Positions 49,826 to 60,300 of a DNA stretch of 64,000 nt are shown in pieces (the stretch's first letter is position 1; every line of letters starts with the position of its first letter). A program made the position numbers and the translations under genes. This DNA is from Perlucidibaca piscinae DSM 21586 (GTDB lineage: Bacteria > Pseudomonadota > Gammaproteobacteria > Pseudomonadales > Moraxellaceae). The stretch lies in NCBI RefSeq assembly GCF_000420045.1, contig NZ_ATUE01000006.1, forward strand, positions 310,001-374,000, in the 5' to 3' direction. The notes beneath the pieces were generated by a model, which was not told where the DNA came from, ran no database searches, and saw only the letters and a program-made list of their open reading frames with translations.

Positions 49826-50463
49826 TGCGTGCGACCCTGTCACAGCGCGGCTTCACTCTGATCGAGCTGCTGGTGTCGATTGCCATCATGGCGCTGGTCA
49901 GCGTCGGTGCCTTCAGCCTGCTCACCAGCACCACGGTGACCGGGGAGCGGGTGACGGCACGCCAGCAGCAGCTGTTGGGTCTGGAGCGCCTGCAGGGCGT
50001 GATCGCGAATGATCTGGCGCAATGGGTGGATCGCCCGGTTCGTGACGAGTTCGGTGACCCCTTGCCGCCATTCTTGCTGGCCCCAGACGGCAGCCTGGAG
50101 TTCACCCGCCGGGGACTCAGCAATCCGCTCGACAAGCCGCGTAGCGACATGCTGCGCGTGCGTTACGAGTTACGTGGCGACCAGCTCTGGCGGCTGTCCT
50201 GGAATACCCTGGACCGCATGCCCGGCATGCTGCCATCGGCCACGCCGCTGGGACCGGCAGGCGTGTCGCTGCGCTGGCAGGTGCAGGCCGCGCCCGGCAG
50301 CCGTCAGCAGTCGGTGTGGCCATCCACCGACTCCGGTGCCACCGGCCAGAGTCGCGCCGTGCTCACGGCGGGCGCCCCGGAAATCGTCAATCTCGTGCTG
50401 CGCCTGCAACCCTGGGGTGAAATTCGTCGTGTCTATGCCTTGCCCAGCCATGATCCGCAGTGA
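49825..50463 (+). CDS. gspJ: Minor pseudopilin GspJ
   Basis: The 212-residue prepilin has leader MRATLSQRGFTLIELLVS and the conserved block LQGVIANDLAQWVDRPVRDE, as in GspJ of the tip complex (GspH-I-J-K). It overlaps gspI by one base and gspK by 14 bp. Confidence 0.94.
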   Translation: MRATLSQRGFTLIELLVSIAIMALVSVGAFSLLTSTTVTGERVTARQQQLLGLERLQGVIANDLAQWVDRPVRDEFGDPLPPFLLAPDGSLEFTRRGLSNPLDKPRSDMLRVRYELRGDQLWRLSWNTLDRMPGMLPSATPLGPAGVSLRWQVQAAPGSRQQSVWPSTDSGATGQSRAVLTAGAPEIVNLVLRLQPWGEIRRVYALPSHDPQ

Positions 50464-51484
50464 CCGCAGACGCGGGCAACGTGGCGTGGCGCTGCTGACC
50501 ATGCTGCTGGTGGCTGCCCTGGCGACCACGCTGGTGGTGGCCTTGCTGGGCCAGCAGATGCGCGTGCAGCGCGAGCTCGGCGGACAGCTGCAGCAGGACC
50601 AGATGGCCGAATACCATCGCGGAGCCGGTCTGTTCGCGCTGGCCGCCCTGCGCGAGGACGCACGTGGTGGCAGCACCGTCGATCATCCCGGCGAGTTCTG
50701 GGCTCAGCCGTTTCCGCCGTTTCCGGTACCGGGCGGCGTGATCATGCCGGTGCTGCGTGATGCCCAGTCGCGCTTCAACCTGAACAGCCTGGTGTCCGGT
50801 CGCCAGCTCAATGACGATGCCGTCGCGGTCTACCGCACCATCCTGCAGGCCAACGCCTTGCCCACGGAGCTGGCCGACAGCCTGATCGACTGGCTGGATG
50901 CCGACACGCTGCCGTTCTCGGCACAGGGCGCCGAAGATGACTACTACCTGCGTCAGAGTCCGTCCTACCGTGCCGGCAACCAGTCGCTGAGCACCTACAG
51001 CGAGCTGCGCCTGGTGCGTGGCTACAGCCAGGATGTGTTGCGCACGCTGGCACCGTGGGTGGTGGTGCTGCCAGCGCGCGCCAGTCAGCTCAACGTCAAT
51101 TTCCTCACGCCGGCACTGCTGGAAGCGCTGCTGCCGTCGATTCCGCCGGCGTCGGCACTGGCTCTGCTGCAGAACCGCCCGCCAGCCGGCTGGAAGAAGG
51201 TCGACGAGTTTCTCGACAACCCGCTGTTCAACGGCGTCGATGCCGACAGCGTGGCGCGTCTGCGCCGCCTGCTCACGGTACGCAGCGACTATTTCGAGCT
51301 GTACACGCGCATTCGTCTGGCTGATCGCGAACGACAGTCATGGTCGTTGATTCTGCGCGAGCAGCGTGGTGCTAAACTCGCGGTCATCGCCAACGAGCGC
51401 AACCCGGCCTGGGTGCCGGTTTTCGAGGCGCTGCCCGCAGCAGCGGCCTCCGAGCCAGATCAAGAAGAACAAGGAACTCCCTGA
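50450..51484 (+). CDS. gspK: Minor pseudopilin GspK
   Basis: GspK caps the pseudopilus tip. The 344-residue product starts at ATG 50450 inside gspJ, with leader RRRGQRGVALLTMLLVAALA. As in other GspK proteins, the residue after the cleavage glycine is Val rather than Phe, and no Glu5 is seen. A large alpha-domain follows (LIDWLDADTLPFSAQGAEDD, about 145-165). It overlaps gspL by one base. Confidence 0.94.
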   Translation: MIRSDRRRGQRGVALLTMLLVAALATTLVVALLGQQMRVQRELGGQLQQDQMAEYHRGAGLFALAALREDARGGSTVDHPGEFWAQPFPPFPVPGGVIMPVLRDAQSRFNLNSLVSGRQLNDDAVAVYRTILQANALPTELADSLIDWLDADTLPFSAQGAEDDYYLRQSPSYRAGNQSLSTYSELRLVRGYSQDVLRTLAPWVVVLPARASQLNVNFLTPALLEALLPSIPPASALALLQNRPPAGWKKVDEFLDNPLFNGVDADSVARLRRLLTVRSDYFELYTRIRLADRERQSWSLILREQRGAKLAVIANERNPAWVPVFEALPAAAASEPDQEEQGTP

Positions 51485-52692
51485 TGGACATGCTTTTTCT
51501 GCGCCTGCCGGCGCCGGGGCAGCGGGAACTGACCGCGCTCAGCTGCGTTGCCGGCAGCTGGCAGCGCCTGGGTATCTGTCGTGAGGGCGACGACCTGGGT
51601 GCCTGGCTGGCCGCACAGCGCGGCCTGCCGACGGTGCTGATCACCCCGGCCGGACTGGATATCGCGCTGACCCTGGACGCCACGCCCAAGCAACGGCGCG
51701 AGGCCGGCATCGCGCTGGTGGCGCTGGCTGAGGAATCGCTGGCCGAGGATTTCGAGCGCCTGCACTGGGTGCTCGACAGCCTGGATGAGCATCAGGTGCT
51801 GGCGCGCGGCATTCGTCGTGACTGGCTCGAGAGCTGGCTGGCACGCCTGGCCGATGCCGGCCTGAGCGTGAAGGCGGCCATCCCCGAAGCCGCGCTGCTC
51901 AGTGCCGATGCCGAGAACTGGGCCTGGCTGCCCAGCGGCAACGAGGTGTTTCTGCAAACCGCTCCCGGTCAGGCTGCCATGATCCAGCCCGCGGACGCCG
52001 TCACCGTGCTGACCCAGCTGCTGGCGCAACGGCCGATGCAGACGCCCGTGCGCCTGCGTCATCCGCAGGGCAGCACGCTGCCGACGCTGCCGGACAGCGT
52101 GCATGCCGCGCCCGCGCCCTGGCAGGACTGGAGCGATCTGCTGCGTCACCAGCCGCCCTCGGAATGGCTCAAGCATCGCGCCAACTGGCTGACCGGCGAG
52201 CTGGCACCACGCAGCCAGGCGCGCTATTCGCGGGTCTGGATCGGGGTTCTGGCGCTCGCGCTGCTGGTGGTTCTGGTGCAGGCCGGGTTCGCGCGCTGGG
52301 AGGCCCGTCAGCTGCAGCAGGCCACCGAGCAGGCCCGTGCCGAGGCCGAGGCGGCCTATCGCCAGGCCTTCCCGCAGGATCGTCGCATCATCAATCTCGA
52401 ACGCCAGTTTGCCGCCCGCCAGCAGCGCGCCGGAGACCTGGCCGCCGACCAGATCCTCTCGCGGCTGGCGCAGACCAGCCCGGGCCCGCAATGGCAGATC
52501 CAGCGTCTGGATTACCGTGGCGGCAGCACCCGTGTCGAGGTCATGGGCCCGTCCCAGGGCGAGTTGCAACGCTGGTTGAACAGTCTGATCGCCAGTGGCC
52601 TGAGTGCGCGGATAGAGACCAGCCAGGCGGCTGACAATGCCATCAAGGCCACGCTGCTGCTGCAGTCCGGTGCCGAGCAGGGAGGTCGCTGA
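51484..52692 (+). CDS. gspL: Type II secretion protein GspL
   Basis: GspL anchors GspE to the membrane. The 402-residue product has an actin-like cytoplasmic domain (about 1-240), one membrane helix (about 252-270, WIGVLALALLVVLVQAGFA), a coiled coil (about 272-310) and a ferredoxin-like periplasmic domain. Sequence conservation in this family is low, so order and topology support the call together with position between gspK and gspM. Confidence 0.9.
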   Translation: MDMLFLRLPAPGQRELTALSCVAGSWQRLGICREGDDLGAWLAAQRGLPTVLITPAGLDIALTLDATPKQRREAGIALVALAEESLAEDFERLHWVLDSLDEHQVLARGIRRDWLESWLARLADAGLSVKAAIPEAALLSADAENWAWLPSGNEVFLQTAPGQAAMIQPADAVTVLTQLLAQRPMQTPVRLRHPQGSTLPTLPDSVHAAPAPWQDWSDLLRHQPPSEWLKHRANWLTGELAPRSQARYSRVWIGVLALALLVVLVQAGFARWEARQLQQATEQARAEAEAAYRQAFPQDRRIINLERQFAARQQRAGDLAADQILSRLAQTSPGPQWQIQRLDYRGGSTRVEVMGPSQGELQRWLNSLIASGLSARIETSQAADNAIKATLLLQSGAEQGGR

Positions 52693-52693
52693 A

Positions 52694-53194
52694 ATGTCGC
52701 TGCGAGATCAATTCGATAGCATGCGCGCCCGTGTCACCGAAGGTTGGCAGGGCCTGGGGGATCGCGATCGTCGCGCCCTGACGCTGCTGCTGGTGGTGTT
52801 TCTGCCGCTGATCTGTGTCTTCGGCATCTGGCTGCCCGCCGATCGTGCGCTGGTGACGGCGCGCGAGGAGCATGCCGCCGCGACGGCACTGGCGGCACGC
52901 ATCCGCCAGCACGCCCCGGCGCTGGCCATGGCTGGTGCTGCCTCGGGAGGCTCGCTGACACCCGATACGCTGCCGCCGCAGCTGCAGTCGCTTGCCGGCA
53001 CCAACGGCCTGGCCATCGAGCGCATGGACAAGGACGGCGAGGGCATGCGCCTGGTCTTCGCCTCGGCCCCGGCCGGTGGCGTGCACAGCTTTCTCGGCGC
53101 CTGCCGACAGCAGGGCATACGGATCAGCGAGCTGCAGATCACCCGGCTTGCCGACGGTTCCGGCAGCCAGGTCAAGCTGCTGGCGACGTTGTGA
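52694..53194 (+). CDS. gspM: Type II secretion protein GspM
   Basis: GspM pairs with GspL. The 166-residue product has a short cytoplasmic N-terminus (about 1-25), one helix (ALTLLLVVFLPLICVFGIWL, about 27-46) and a periplasmic ferredoxin-like domain. ATG 52694 has GGAGG at 52681-52685. The stop overlaps the next gene's GTG by 4 bp. Confidence 0.88.
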   Translation: MSLRDQFDSMRARVTEGWQGLGDRDRRALTLLLVVFLPLICVFGIWLPADRALVTAREEHAAATALAARIRQHAPALAMAGAASGGSLTPDTLPPQLQSLAGTNGLAIERMDKDGEGMRLVFASAPAGGVHSFLGACRQQGIRISELQITRLADGSGSQVKLLATL

Positions 53195-53769
53195 TCACGG
53201 ACTGGCTGAGCACGCTGGGTCGCACCGGCAACCGGGTTCAGGCCGAGCTGACGCCGCGCGAGTTTCGCTTGCCGGATGCGGTGATCAATGCAGCACTGCT
53301 GCGCTACGTGGTGCAGGGTGACATACGCCGCCTGAGTGTTGCCTGCCATGCCGGCTGCCTGACCCTGGACATCGCGTTCACCACGCCGTGGGCACAGGTC
53401 GCCGTCAGCGGCGACTTCCGCATTGATGACTTCCATCTCGATGGTGCGCTGCAGCGCGTGCTGCTGGCGCAGCAGGGCAGGTTGCGGGTGCAGGCCGACA
53501 ACTTCGCCGCGCCCTGGCAAGGCAGTGTCTACCGTCTGCTTTCGCCGGTGTCCGGCTGGCTCGCCGAACGCCTGCTCAAGCACTTTCTGCTCAAGCTCAA
53601 GGGCACGCGCATTCTGCGTCGGCACTACCGTTTCGATCTGTCGCACTACATTCCGGCGCAATCCTGGCTGGCACTGACGGCCAGGACCGTGCCGCTGCAC
53701 GGTTCCCGTTGCGAGCCCGGCACGCTGGTGCTGCTCGGGCATGTCGACGTGCTGGGTGTGCTCAAGTGA
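53191..53769 (+). CDS. Unknown protein ending the type II secretion operon
   Basis: Not recognised. The 192-residue product starts at GTG 53191, overlapping gspM by 4 bp, so it is coupled to the secretion genes. It sits where gspN would be, but it has no N-terminal membrane anchor or signal peptide and does not look like GspN. It is beta-rich with basic ends: LTPREFRLPDAVINAALL, ACHAGCLTLDIAFTTPWAQV and LLKHFLLKLKGTRILRRHY. Two hairpin-like beta blocks around HAGCLTLDI and GRLRVQADNFAA suggest a lipid-binding or scaffold fold. No catalytic motif is seen. Confidence 0.75.
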   Translation: MITDWLSTLGRTGNRVQAELTPREFRLPDAVINAALLRYVVQGDIRRLSVACHAGCLTLDIAFTTPWAQVAVSGDFRIDDFHLDGALQRVLLAQQGRLRVQADNFAAPWQGSVYRLLSPVSGWLAERLLKHFLLKLKGTRILRRHYRFDLSHYIPAQSWLALTARTVPLHGSRCEPGTLVLLGHVDVLGVLK

Positions 53770-53836
53770 CTTTGCTCGCAGTCTGATCCGGACTGCGCTA
53801 GTCTCGGGGCACCGCCATTTTCACCGGAGTGTTTCC

Positions 53837-54406
53837 GTGTCTGCACGCATTGAGTTCTTTTACGACATCGCCAGCCCGTACAGCTTTCTTGCCGCCCTTC
53901 AGATTCCGCGTCTGCAGGCACTGGCCGAAGTCGAGTGGCGCCCGTTCCTGATTGGCGGCGTGTTCAAGGCCTCCGGCAATGTCATGCCGGCGGCCAATCC
54001 GGCCAAGGGCCAGTACATGTTCAAGGACCTCAAGCGCCTGTTCGCCTATCACGGCGAGCCGTTCCGGTTTCCTTCCCGCTTTCCGATCAATTCGCTGCTG
54101 GCCATGCGCTGCCTGACCGCGCTGCCGCCGGAGCAGCGTCCCGAGGCCACCCTGACCCTGTACCGTGCCTACTGGGGCGGTGCCGATCGTGATCTGGCCG
54201 ATCCGGCGGTGCTTGCCGAGCTGCTTGGAGCCGAGGTGGTGGCGCGTGCTGCCGACGAGGCCGTCAAGGCCGAGCTCAAGGCCACCACCGAGGATGCCGC
54301 GACGCGCGGTGCTTTTGGCGCACCGACCTTCTTTGTCGGCAAGGACATGTATTTCGGCGAAGACCGCGTGTTCCTGATCGAGCATGCGCTGCAACAGGCA
54401 GGCTGA
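53837..54406 (+). CDS. 2-hydroxychromene-2-carboxylate isomerase-like DsbA-family protein
   Basis: This kappa-GST/DsbA-fold protein has 189 residues: RIEFFYDIASPYSFLAA (Ser in place of the CXXC), the helical insert, and GAFGAPTFFVGKDMYFGEDR, the cis-Pro region that closes the thioredoxin fold. These features match HCCA isomerases, which use glutathione in aromatic degradation, but many homologues have other roles. The GTG 53837 start has GGAGTG upstream. A G/C-rich hairpin spans its stop codon. Confidence 0.85.
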   Translation: MSARIEFFYDIASPYSFLAALQIPRLQALAEVEWRPFLIGGVFKASGNVMPAANPAKGQYMFKDLKRLFAYHGEPFRFPSRFPINSLLAMRCLTALPPEQRPEATLTLYRAYWGGADRDLADPAVLAELLGAEVVARAADEAVKAELKATTEDAATRGAFGAPTFFVGKDMYFGEDRVFLIEHALQQAG

Positions 54407-54413
54407 GCCTGCC
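54397..54413. terminator. GC-rich hairpin across the isomerase stop codon
   Basis: GGCAGGC and GCCTGCC pair perfectly around TGA, the stop codon itself (54404-54406). A second overlapping palindrome CCTGCCGGCAGG lies at 54408-54419. No T-tract follows, so it would act as a barrier or factor-dependent terminator between convergent genes rather than a classical terminator. Confidence 0.45.
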
Positions 54414-54430
54414 GGCAGGGCGACCTGGCA

Positions 54431-55894
54431 TCAGGCGCCCTTGCTGTCCTCCGAGACCCATGACGTGCTGCGTGCCATCACGCCCCAGCTGGCCTTCTTG
54501 CCGATCAGCCAGTGCCAGGTGCCCACCAGTCGCCACCAGCTGATCAGCTGGCGATACCCCAGATTCTCCAGGATGGCCCAGAGAAACAGGTTGATGCTGT
54601 CGCTGAAGCGCGGATAGACATGAAAGCTGCGCTCTTCCAGCAGGATGGCGGAGCAGGACAGCACCAGCCCCAGTCCTATGGTGGCCAGGAAGAACATCAG
54701 TGCGGCTTCCGGGTTGAGGAAGCCGACGTAGTACAGCAGCACGGTGAAGATGAAGCCCAGGATCTCCACCATGGGGCTCAGGGCTTCGACCACGATCATG
54801 AATGGAAACGCGATCCAGCCCACCGTGCCCGAGCCGCGCCGGAAGCACAGTGACCGGTGTTCGCTGAGCACTTCGAGCAGTCCGCGCTGCCAGCGTATGC
54901 GCTGCTTGCGCAAGGTTGAGAGGTCTTCCGGCGCATCCGTCCAGCACACCGGATCGGGCACGAAGTTGATGTGATAGGGCAGGTTGTTCTCGATGTGGTA
55001 GCGATGCAGCCGAACCACCAGCTCCATGTCTTCGCCCAGGCTGTTGCACTTGTAGCCGCCGACACGGATCACTGTATCGCGCTTGAACACGCCGAAAGCA
55101 CCACTGATGATCAGCAGCGCATCCAGCTGTGACCAGCCCAGCCGGCCGAACAGGAAGGCGCGCATGTATTCCAGCACCTGCATCTTGGCCAGTCGGCTTT
55201 TCGGCAGGCCGATGTTGGCGAGCTGACCGTTGTGCACGCGGCAGCCATTGACGATGCGGACGGTGCCGCCAGCGGCAATGGTGTCCTCGCGTTCGAGGAA
55301 GATGCGCACCACGCGCAGCAGGCTGTCACGCTCCAGTACCGAGTCGGAATCCATGCCGCAATACAGCGGGTATTTGGCGACATTGATGCCGGCATTGTTG
55401 GCGTCAGCCTTGCCGCCGCCATTGACCTTGTCGATCAGCACCAGGTTGGGAAAGCGCAGGGAACGGTACACCGCCTTGATCGGGGCGCATGGCACCTCGT
55501 AGCGGAACGCCATCGGGCAGGGTTCCATGGCAAATTCACGGATCATGATGCCGATGGTGTCGTCGTTGCCGCCATCATGAATGACCACCAGTTCGAACTG
55601 CGGGTAGTTCAGTTGCAGCAGGGAGCGCACCGAGGTCGCGATCAGCTTCTCCTCGTTGTACGCGGTCAGCAGGATGCTGACCCCCGGCAATGCTGCGTCA
55701 TAGACACGTGGCAGGTACATTTCCCGGCCGCCGCGCGTGACATGACGGACGATGCTGAAGGCGATCAGGTTGAGTGACATGTAGCTGCCGAACACGATCA
55801 CCTGATAGATCAGAAAGAACAGATAGATGACGCTGGTGAGTACGGCCAGGGGCCCGGAGCCCATGCTGGCCGGGGTCAGCAACCATTCGCTCAT
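54431..55894 (-). CDS. Membrane glycosyltransferase family 2, polysaccharide-synthase type
   Basis: This processive-type GT2 has 487 residues: an N-terminal membrane segment (about 18-50), the nucleotide-binding start GVSILLTAYNEE (about 71-82), DxD-like M-DSD (Asp182, Asp184), catalytic GEDME (about 287-291) and QRIRW (331-335). The C-terminus has four hydrophobic segments (about 350-470). It resembles PgaC and hyaluronan-synthase-like enzymes. It overlaps the HEAT protein gene by 4 bp in an operon behind a hybrid kinase. The sugar substrate is unknown. Confidence 0.9.
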   Translation of the reverse strand: MSEWLLTPASMGSGPLAVLTSVIYLFFLIYQVIVFGSYMSLNLIAFSIVRHVTRGGREMYLPRVYDAALPGVSILLTAYNEEKLIATSVRSLLQLNYPQFELVVIHDGGNDDTIGIMIREFAMEPCPMAFRYEVPCAPIKAVYRSLRFPNLVLIDKVNGGGKADANNAGINVAKYPLYCGMDSDSVLERDSLLRVVRIFLEREDTIAAGGTVRIVNGCRVHNGQLANIGLPKSRLAKMQVLEYMRAFLFGRLGWSQLDALLIISGAFGVFKRDTVIRVGGYKCNSLGEDMELVVRLHRYHIENNLPYHINFVPDPVCWTDAPEDLSTLRKQRIRWQRGLLEVLSEHRSLCFRRGSGTVGWIAFPFMIVVEALSPMVEILGFIFTVLLYYVGFLNPEAALMFFLATIGLGLVLSCSAILLEERSFHVYPRFSDSINLFLWAILENLGYRQLISWWRLVGTWHWLIGKKASWGVMARSTSWVSEDSKGA

Positions 55895-56979
55895 GACAGT
55901 GTTCCGTCAGTGATGCTTTCGGAATAATGCAGCCAGCCACGCAGGAACAGGGCTTCGCGCCAATGCTGACGTGCGCTTTCATGCGTCAGGCCGGGCAGCA
56001 GGGCCAGCGCGGCATCGCGCTGCAGGCCGGGCAACTGTGCCAGTGCGCGCGCTGCTGTCTGCTGCTGCTGCCAGTCATCACAGTCCAGCGCCGACACCAG
56101 CAAGGCCTGGTCCCTGCTGGTGCCGACACGACCCAGGGCGGCCAGCGCGTTGCGCCGCAGCGTGGCATTCTCATGCTGACTCATTCTGACCGCCAGTGCG
56201 TGAAGGTCGGGGTCATCATCGAGTTGCAGGATGATGGCCAGCAGCCTGGTGTCATCCGGGAAGCGCTTCATGACGTGTCTGGCGACCTGATGAAACTCGG
56301 ACTCGGCCAGCGCATGCAGAATTTCCAGCAGCTTGCCCAGTCGTGACGCGGGCCAGGTCTCCAGTGCCTTGGCAAACTCGGCATGCAGCAGCTTGGCAGG
56401 TGCGAGCTTGAGCAGCTGGCCTATGCGCAGCGCAGGCCAGCCCGGGTTGTCGAGCCGGTCAAGGACCATGCCGACACCGTTGTGCGGATCGATTTCCACG
56501 AGGGCACGTGCCGCTGCCAGAGACATCAGCGGGTAGTCATTGTCCAGCATGGACAGGGCCAGGGGCAGGGCACGGGTGTCCTTCATGGCGCCAAGCGCCA
56601 GCAGTGCCTGCAGCTTGAGATCGGTCTTTCCCGATCTGAGCTGGGGCAGCAGATGTTCATGCAGGCGCAGGCGCATGGCCAGCACACCCAGACCATGCGT
56701 GCTTTCAAATCCCCTGATGCGTTCGACGCAGTCCAGCCAGATGTCGGTCACGATGCGCGCATCGGCAGGGTTCAGTGCCGGCAGCTGTTCGGGCATGTCA
56801 TTGACCATGGCGGCAAAGCAGTACGGGCGCCAGATCGCATCCACGTCACGAGCCCGCTGTTCCCGCTTGAGCCTGAAATATCTGAGCACCAGGCTGGTCA
56901 GCAGGCAGCCGACACAGCTGAGCAGCAGCACGATGACCACGATGGTTATGGGCTGCAGGGTGATTTCTGTATCAGGCAT
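55891..56979 (-). CDS. HEAT-repeat membrane-anchored protein
   Basis: The 362-residue protein has one N-terminal membrane helix (about 9-33, PITIVVIVLLLSCVGCLLTSL) followed by helical repeats over the remaining length. Repeating signatures such as LQALLALGAMKDTRALPLAL and RNALAALGRVGTSRDQALLV are HEAT/armadillo-like. No catalytic residues are visible. It is coupled to the glycosyltransferase gene and probably acts as a scaffold or receptor for it. Confidence 0.8.
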   Translation of the reverse strand: MPDTEITLQPITIVVIVLLLSCVGCLLTSLVLRYFRLKREQRARDVDAIWRPYCFAAMVNDMPEQLPALNPADARIVTDIWLDCVERIRGFESTHGLGVLAMRLRLHEHLLPQLRSGKTDLKLQALLALGAMKDTRALPLALSMLDNDYPLMSLAAARALVEIDPHNGVGMVLDRLDNPGWPALRIGQLLKLAPAKLLHAEFAKALETWPASRLGKLLEILHALAESEFHQVARHVMKRFPDDTRLLAIILQLDDDPDLHALAVRMSQHENATLRRNALAALGRVGTSRDQALLVSALDCDDWQQQQTAARALAQLPGLQRDAALALLPGLTHESARQHWREALFLRGWLHYSESITDGTLS

Positions 56980-57004
56980 GACGAGTAATCTTTTCCTGGT
57001 TAGC

Positions 57005-57382
57005 TCAAGCCCGGCTGCGCAGCAGCTTGTTGACGCGCGCGGTCAACTCGGCTGGCTGGAAGGGCTTGAGCAGATAATCGTTGGCGCCAATGGCAAGCGC
57101 CTTGACGATATCACTGGACTGGGTCTTTCCGGTCAGCATGAGCACCTGGATCCGTGCCGTTTCAGCATCCGCATGCAGGGCTTCCAGCACCTGGAAGCCG
57201 TCGAGCAGCGGCAGCAGCACATCCAGGATGATCACATCGGGTCGCAGACTTCGGGCCAGCTCCAGACCGGCCCGGCCGTCGGACGCATGCTGGAATGCGT
57301 AGCCCTGGCGCTCCATGAGAAAGCGCACCAACTGCGCCGAGGTCTGGTCATCTTCTATGTAGAGTATGGTCGGTGTCGACAT
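57005..57382 (-). CDS. CheY-like single-domain response regulator
   Basis: The 125-residue receiver domain has the acidic pair Glu10-Asp11-Asp12, phosphoacceptor Asp54 (VIILDVLLP), switch Thr84 (LMLTGK) and Lys106 (YLLKPF). No output domain is present, so it acts by protein binding. Start ATG 57382 with GGAGG 8 bp upstream. It lies 16 bp after the hybrid kinase and 25 bp before the HEAT gene, so it may relay phosphate from the kinase's Hpt domain. Confidence 0.93.
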   Translation of the reverse strand: MSTPTILYIEDDQTSAQLVRFLMERQGYAFQHASDGRAGLELARSLRPDVIILDVLLPLLDGFQVLEALHADAETARIQVLMLTGKTQSSDIVKALAIGANDYLLKPFQPAELTARVNKLLRSRA

Positions 57383-57398
57383 GGCGACGGCCTCCGGT

Positions 57399-60300
57399 TC
57401 AATGGGCTTCGGCGAGAAGTATTTCGCCATTGTGCAGCAGTTCGGCGAGGGCTTCCTGCTCGCCGTCAGTTGGCTGATCTGACTGCAGCAGGCGTTGCTC
57501 GAGGGCCCGGGCCTGACGACTCAGCGGCAGCAGGCCTACGGTGCCGGCCTCGCCAGCCAGCTTGTGCAGTTTTTTGGCGAGATCGGCCCGCTCCGACGCG
57601 ACATCCGGACGGCTGCCACGCAGGGTTTCGAGATGCCGGGGCAGGCTGTCGTGCACAAAGCTGCCTCTCAGCATGGCCATCATTTGTTCCAGTTCCGGAT
57701 CATCGGCAGCTGAGTCCACGCTGTCGGCAATGGCAGGTTGCGTGACATGTTCCTTGATGGTGCTGATCAGCATGGTGGCCTCGAACGGTTTGGCGATGAA
57801 GCCGTTCATGCCGGCTGCCAGCGCCTGGTCGCGCTGGGTCTCGAAGGCGCCGGCCGTCAGCGCAAGTACAGGCAGGTGGCGCGTGGCGGCGTTGTCGCGG
57901 ATGCAACGGGTGGCGGTATAGCCGTCCATGACCGGCATCTGGACATCCATCAGCACCAGATCAAACAGGGCAGGAGCCTGCTTGAGGGTGTTAACGGCCT
58001 CCTGGCCATCGCTCGCCTGCACCACCAGCGCACCGGCCCGCTCCAGAATGAAGGTAGCCACCTCACGGTTCAGACTGCTGTCATCAACCAGCAGCAGACG
58101 CAGACCTGCCAGCGCCTGCGGCTCCTGCAGCACCGGATCGTCAGCAAAACGCTTGCGGCTTTCGGCCTTTCTTTCAGCGTCCAGCTGAAAGTCGATGACA
58201 AAGCTGAACTCGCTGCCCTGGCCCGGAACGCTATGCACCGTCAGCACACCGCCCATGAGCTCCACCAGGCGCTTGCTGATGGCTAGCCCGAGTCCGGTTC
58301 CGCCATGATTGCGGGAGATGCTGCTGTCGGCCTGGCTGAAGGCGTCGAAGATGAGCTCCAGCTTGTCCTTGGGGATGCCGATGCCGGTATCACGGATGGC
58401 AAAGTGCAGCGAGATCGTGGTGCTGCCACGGCTGACGACATTGGCGTCAAGACATACGCTACCTGCGTTGGTGAACTTGACGGCATTGCCGAGAAGATTG
58501 GTCAGCACCTGGCTCAGGCGCAGCGGGTCACCGATCAGGTAGCGCGCTTCATCGGGAACCTGGTTGACGTTGACCGTTACCGGCTTGTTGCCCAAGGCTC
58601 CCTGGGCAATGCTGCTCAGGTTGTCCATGGTTTCCTGAAGATCGAAAGCGACACGTTCGAGCTGAAGATGACCGGCCTCGATCTTGGAGAAGTCGAGGAT
58701 GTCATTGATGATGCTCAGAAGATGGTGACTCGCTATTTTGATTTTACGCACCATGTCGAGCGGGGTTGCATGCAGGGCTTGCTTTTCCAGCATGTAGCAG
58801 AGTCCGATGATGCCGTTCATGGGCGTCCGTATCTCATGGCTCATGGTGGCAAGGAAGTTACTCTTTGCTTGGCTTGCCTCTTCAGCAATGTTTTTGGATT
58901 CAAGCAAGGCTTCCTCGAAATGGATGCGTTCGGAAATGTCCTGCGCGATGCCGAGATAGCCCGTGATGCAGCCATTCGGTGCACGCAGCACGGTGACCGA
59001 AAGAGAGACCGGAACCCGTCGGCCATCTTTGCGGACATAGTGCCAGTTGCTACGTTCGACACCGTGCTGCTCGGGCAGGTGCACAAAGACGCGGAATCCT
59101 GACACATTGCTGCCGCTCAGCCTGCTCAGCTCAATGCCGCGAGCGACGACTTCCTGCGGACAATGGATGAGGGCGGGTGTCTGCTTGCCGACCATTTCCT
59201 CGGCGCTGTAGCCCAGCATTTCCTCAGCGCCCCGGTTGAACACTGTGATGATGCCATCGGCATCGGTGGCGATGATGGAGAAGCCGCTTGCCGCTGCCAG
59301 CACCTCACGGAACAAGGCGGTGATGCGTTGCAGTTCGAGTTCGGCCTTCTTGCGCTGGGTGATGTCGATGCGCAGCGACACGTAACGTTCGATCTCGCCG
59401 TTGCTGCCGTAGAACGGCGCGATCACGCTGTCTACCCAGTAGAGTTCGCCGGATTTCTTACGGTTGCAGACTTCGCCGCTCCAGGCCTTGCCCGAGCGTA
59501 TGGTTTTCCAGATCTCCTGCCAGAATTCGCGGCTATGGGTATTGGAGCTGATCAGACGATGGTTCGAGCCGATCAGTTCTTCCTGGCTGTAGCCACTGAT
59601 GTTGGTGAAGTTGTCATTGATCTCGATGATTCGGCCCTTCGCATCGGTGACCGAATACAGCATCTGCTGGTTGATGGTGGTGAGCAGGATGGTGTTCTGC
59701 TGCACCAGTGCCTCCAGGCGCATGCGGCTTTCAGTGATTTCCGTCACGTCATGCACGATGACGTAGAAGCCGACTACCTCGCCAGCGATCCGGTCTGGCA
59801 GGTAATGTGCCAGCGAGTGCCGGACAGTGCCATCGCGGGAGGTGATGCTGCGCTCGAACTGCTGGGCTTCGCCTGCGAGTACTCTGCGTATGTGGGGCAG
59901 ATTCTGCTGATAAAGCTCGCGCCCGAGCAACTCACTCATGTGATGACCATGAATTTCACCATGGTCGGTAGCGAACCAGACCTGATAGGCCTTGTTGGCA
60001 ACGCGGTTTATGAGGTTCTTGTCCCAGTAGCCGATCATCGACGGCATGGCGTCAAAAATGGTTTCCAGGTCGCGCTTGGCAATCTGCAGCTCCTCGGTTC
60101 TGCGCGCGACTTCCTGTTCCAGCGTGCTGTTGAGCTGGCGTATCTGCAACTCTGCCTGATGCTCGCGGCTGACATCATGAATGAGCAGAACTCGTTTTTG
60201 CACTGAAGCAGGCGTGCCCTCTGACTTAAACGCCGAGAAGTCCACATGCAGAGTCGCACCATCTACGCGGGTCAGTTCGCAGCGAGTATGTTGAACAGAC

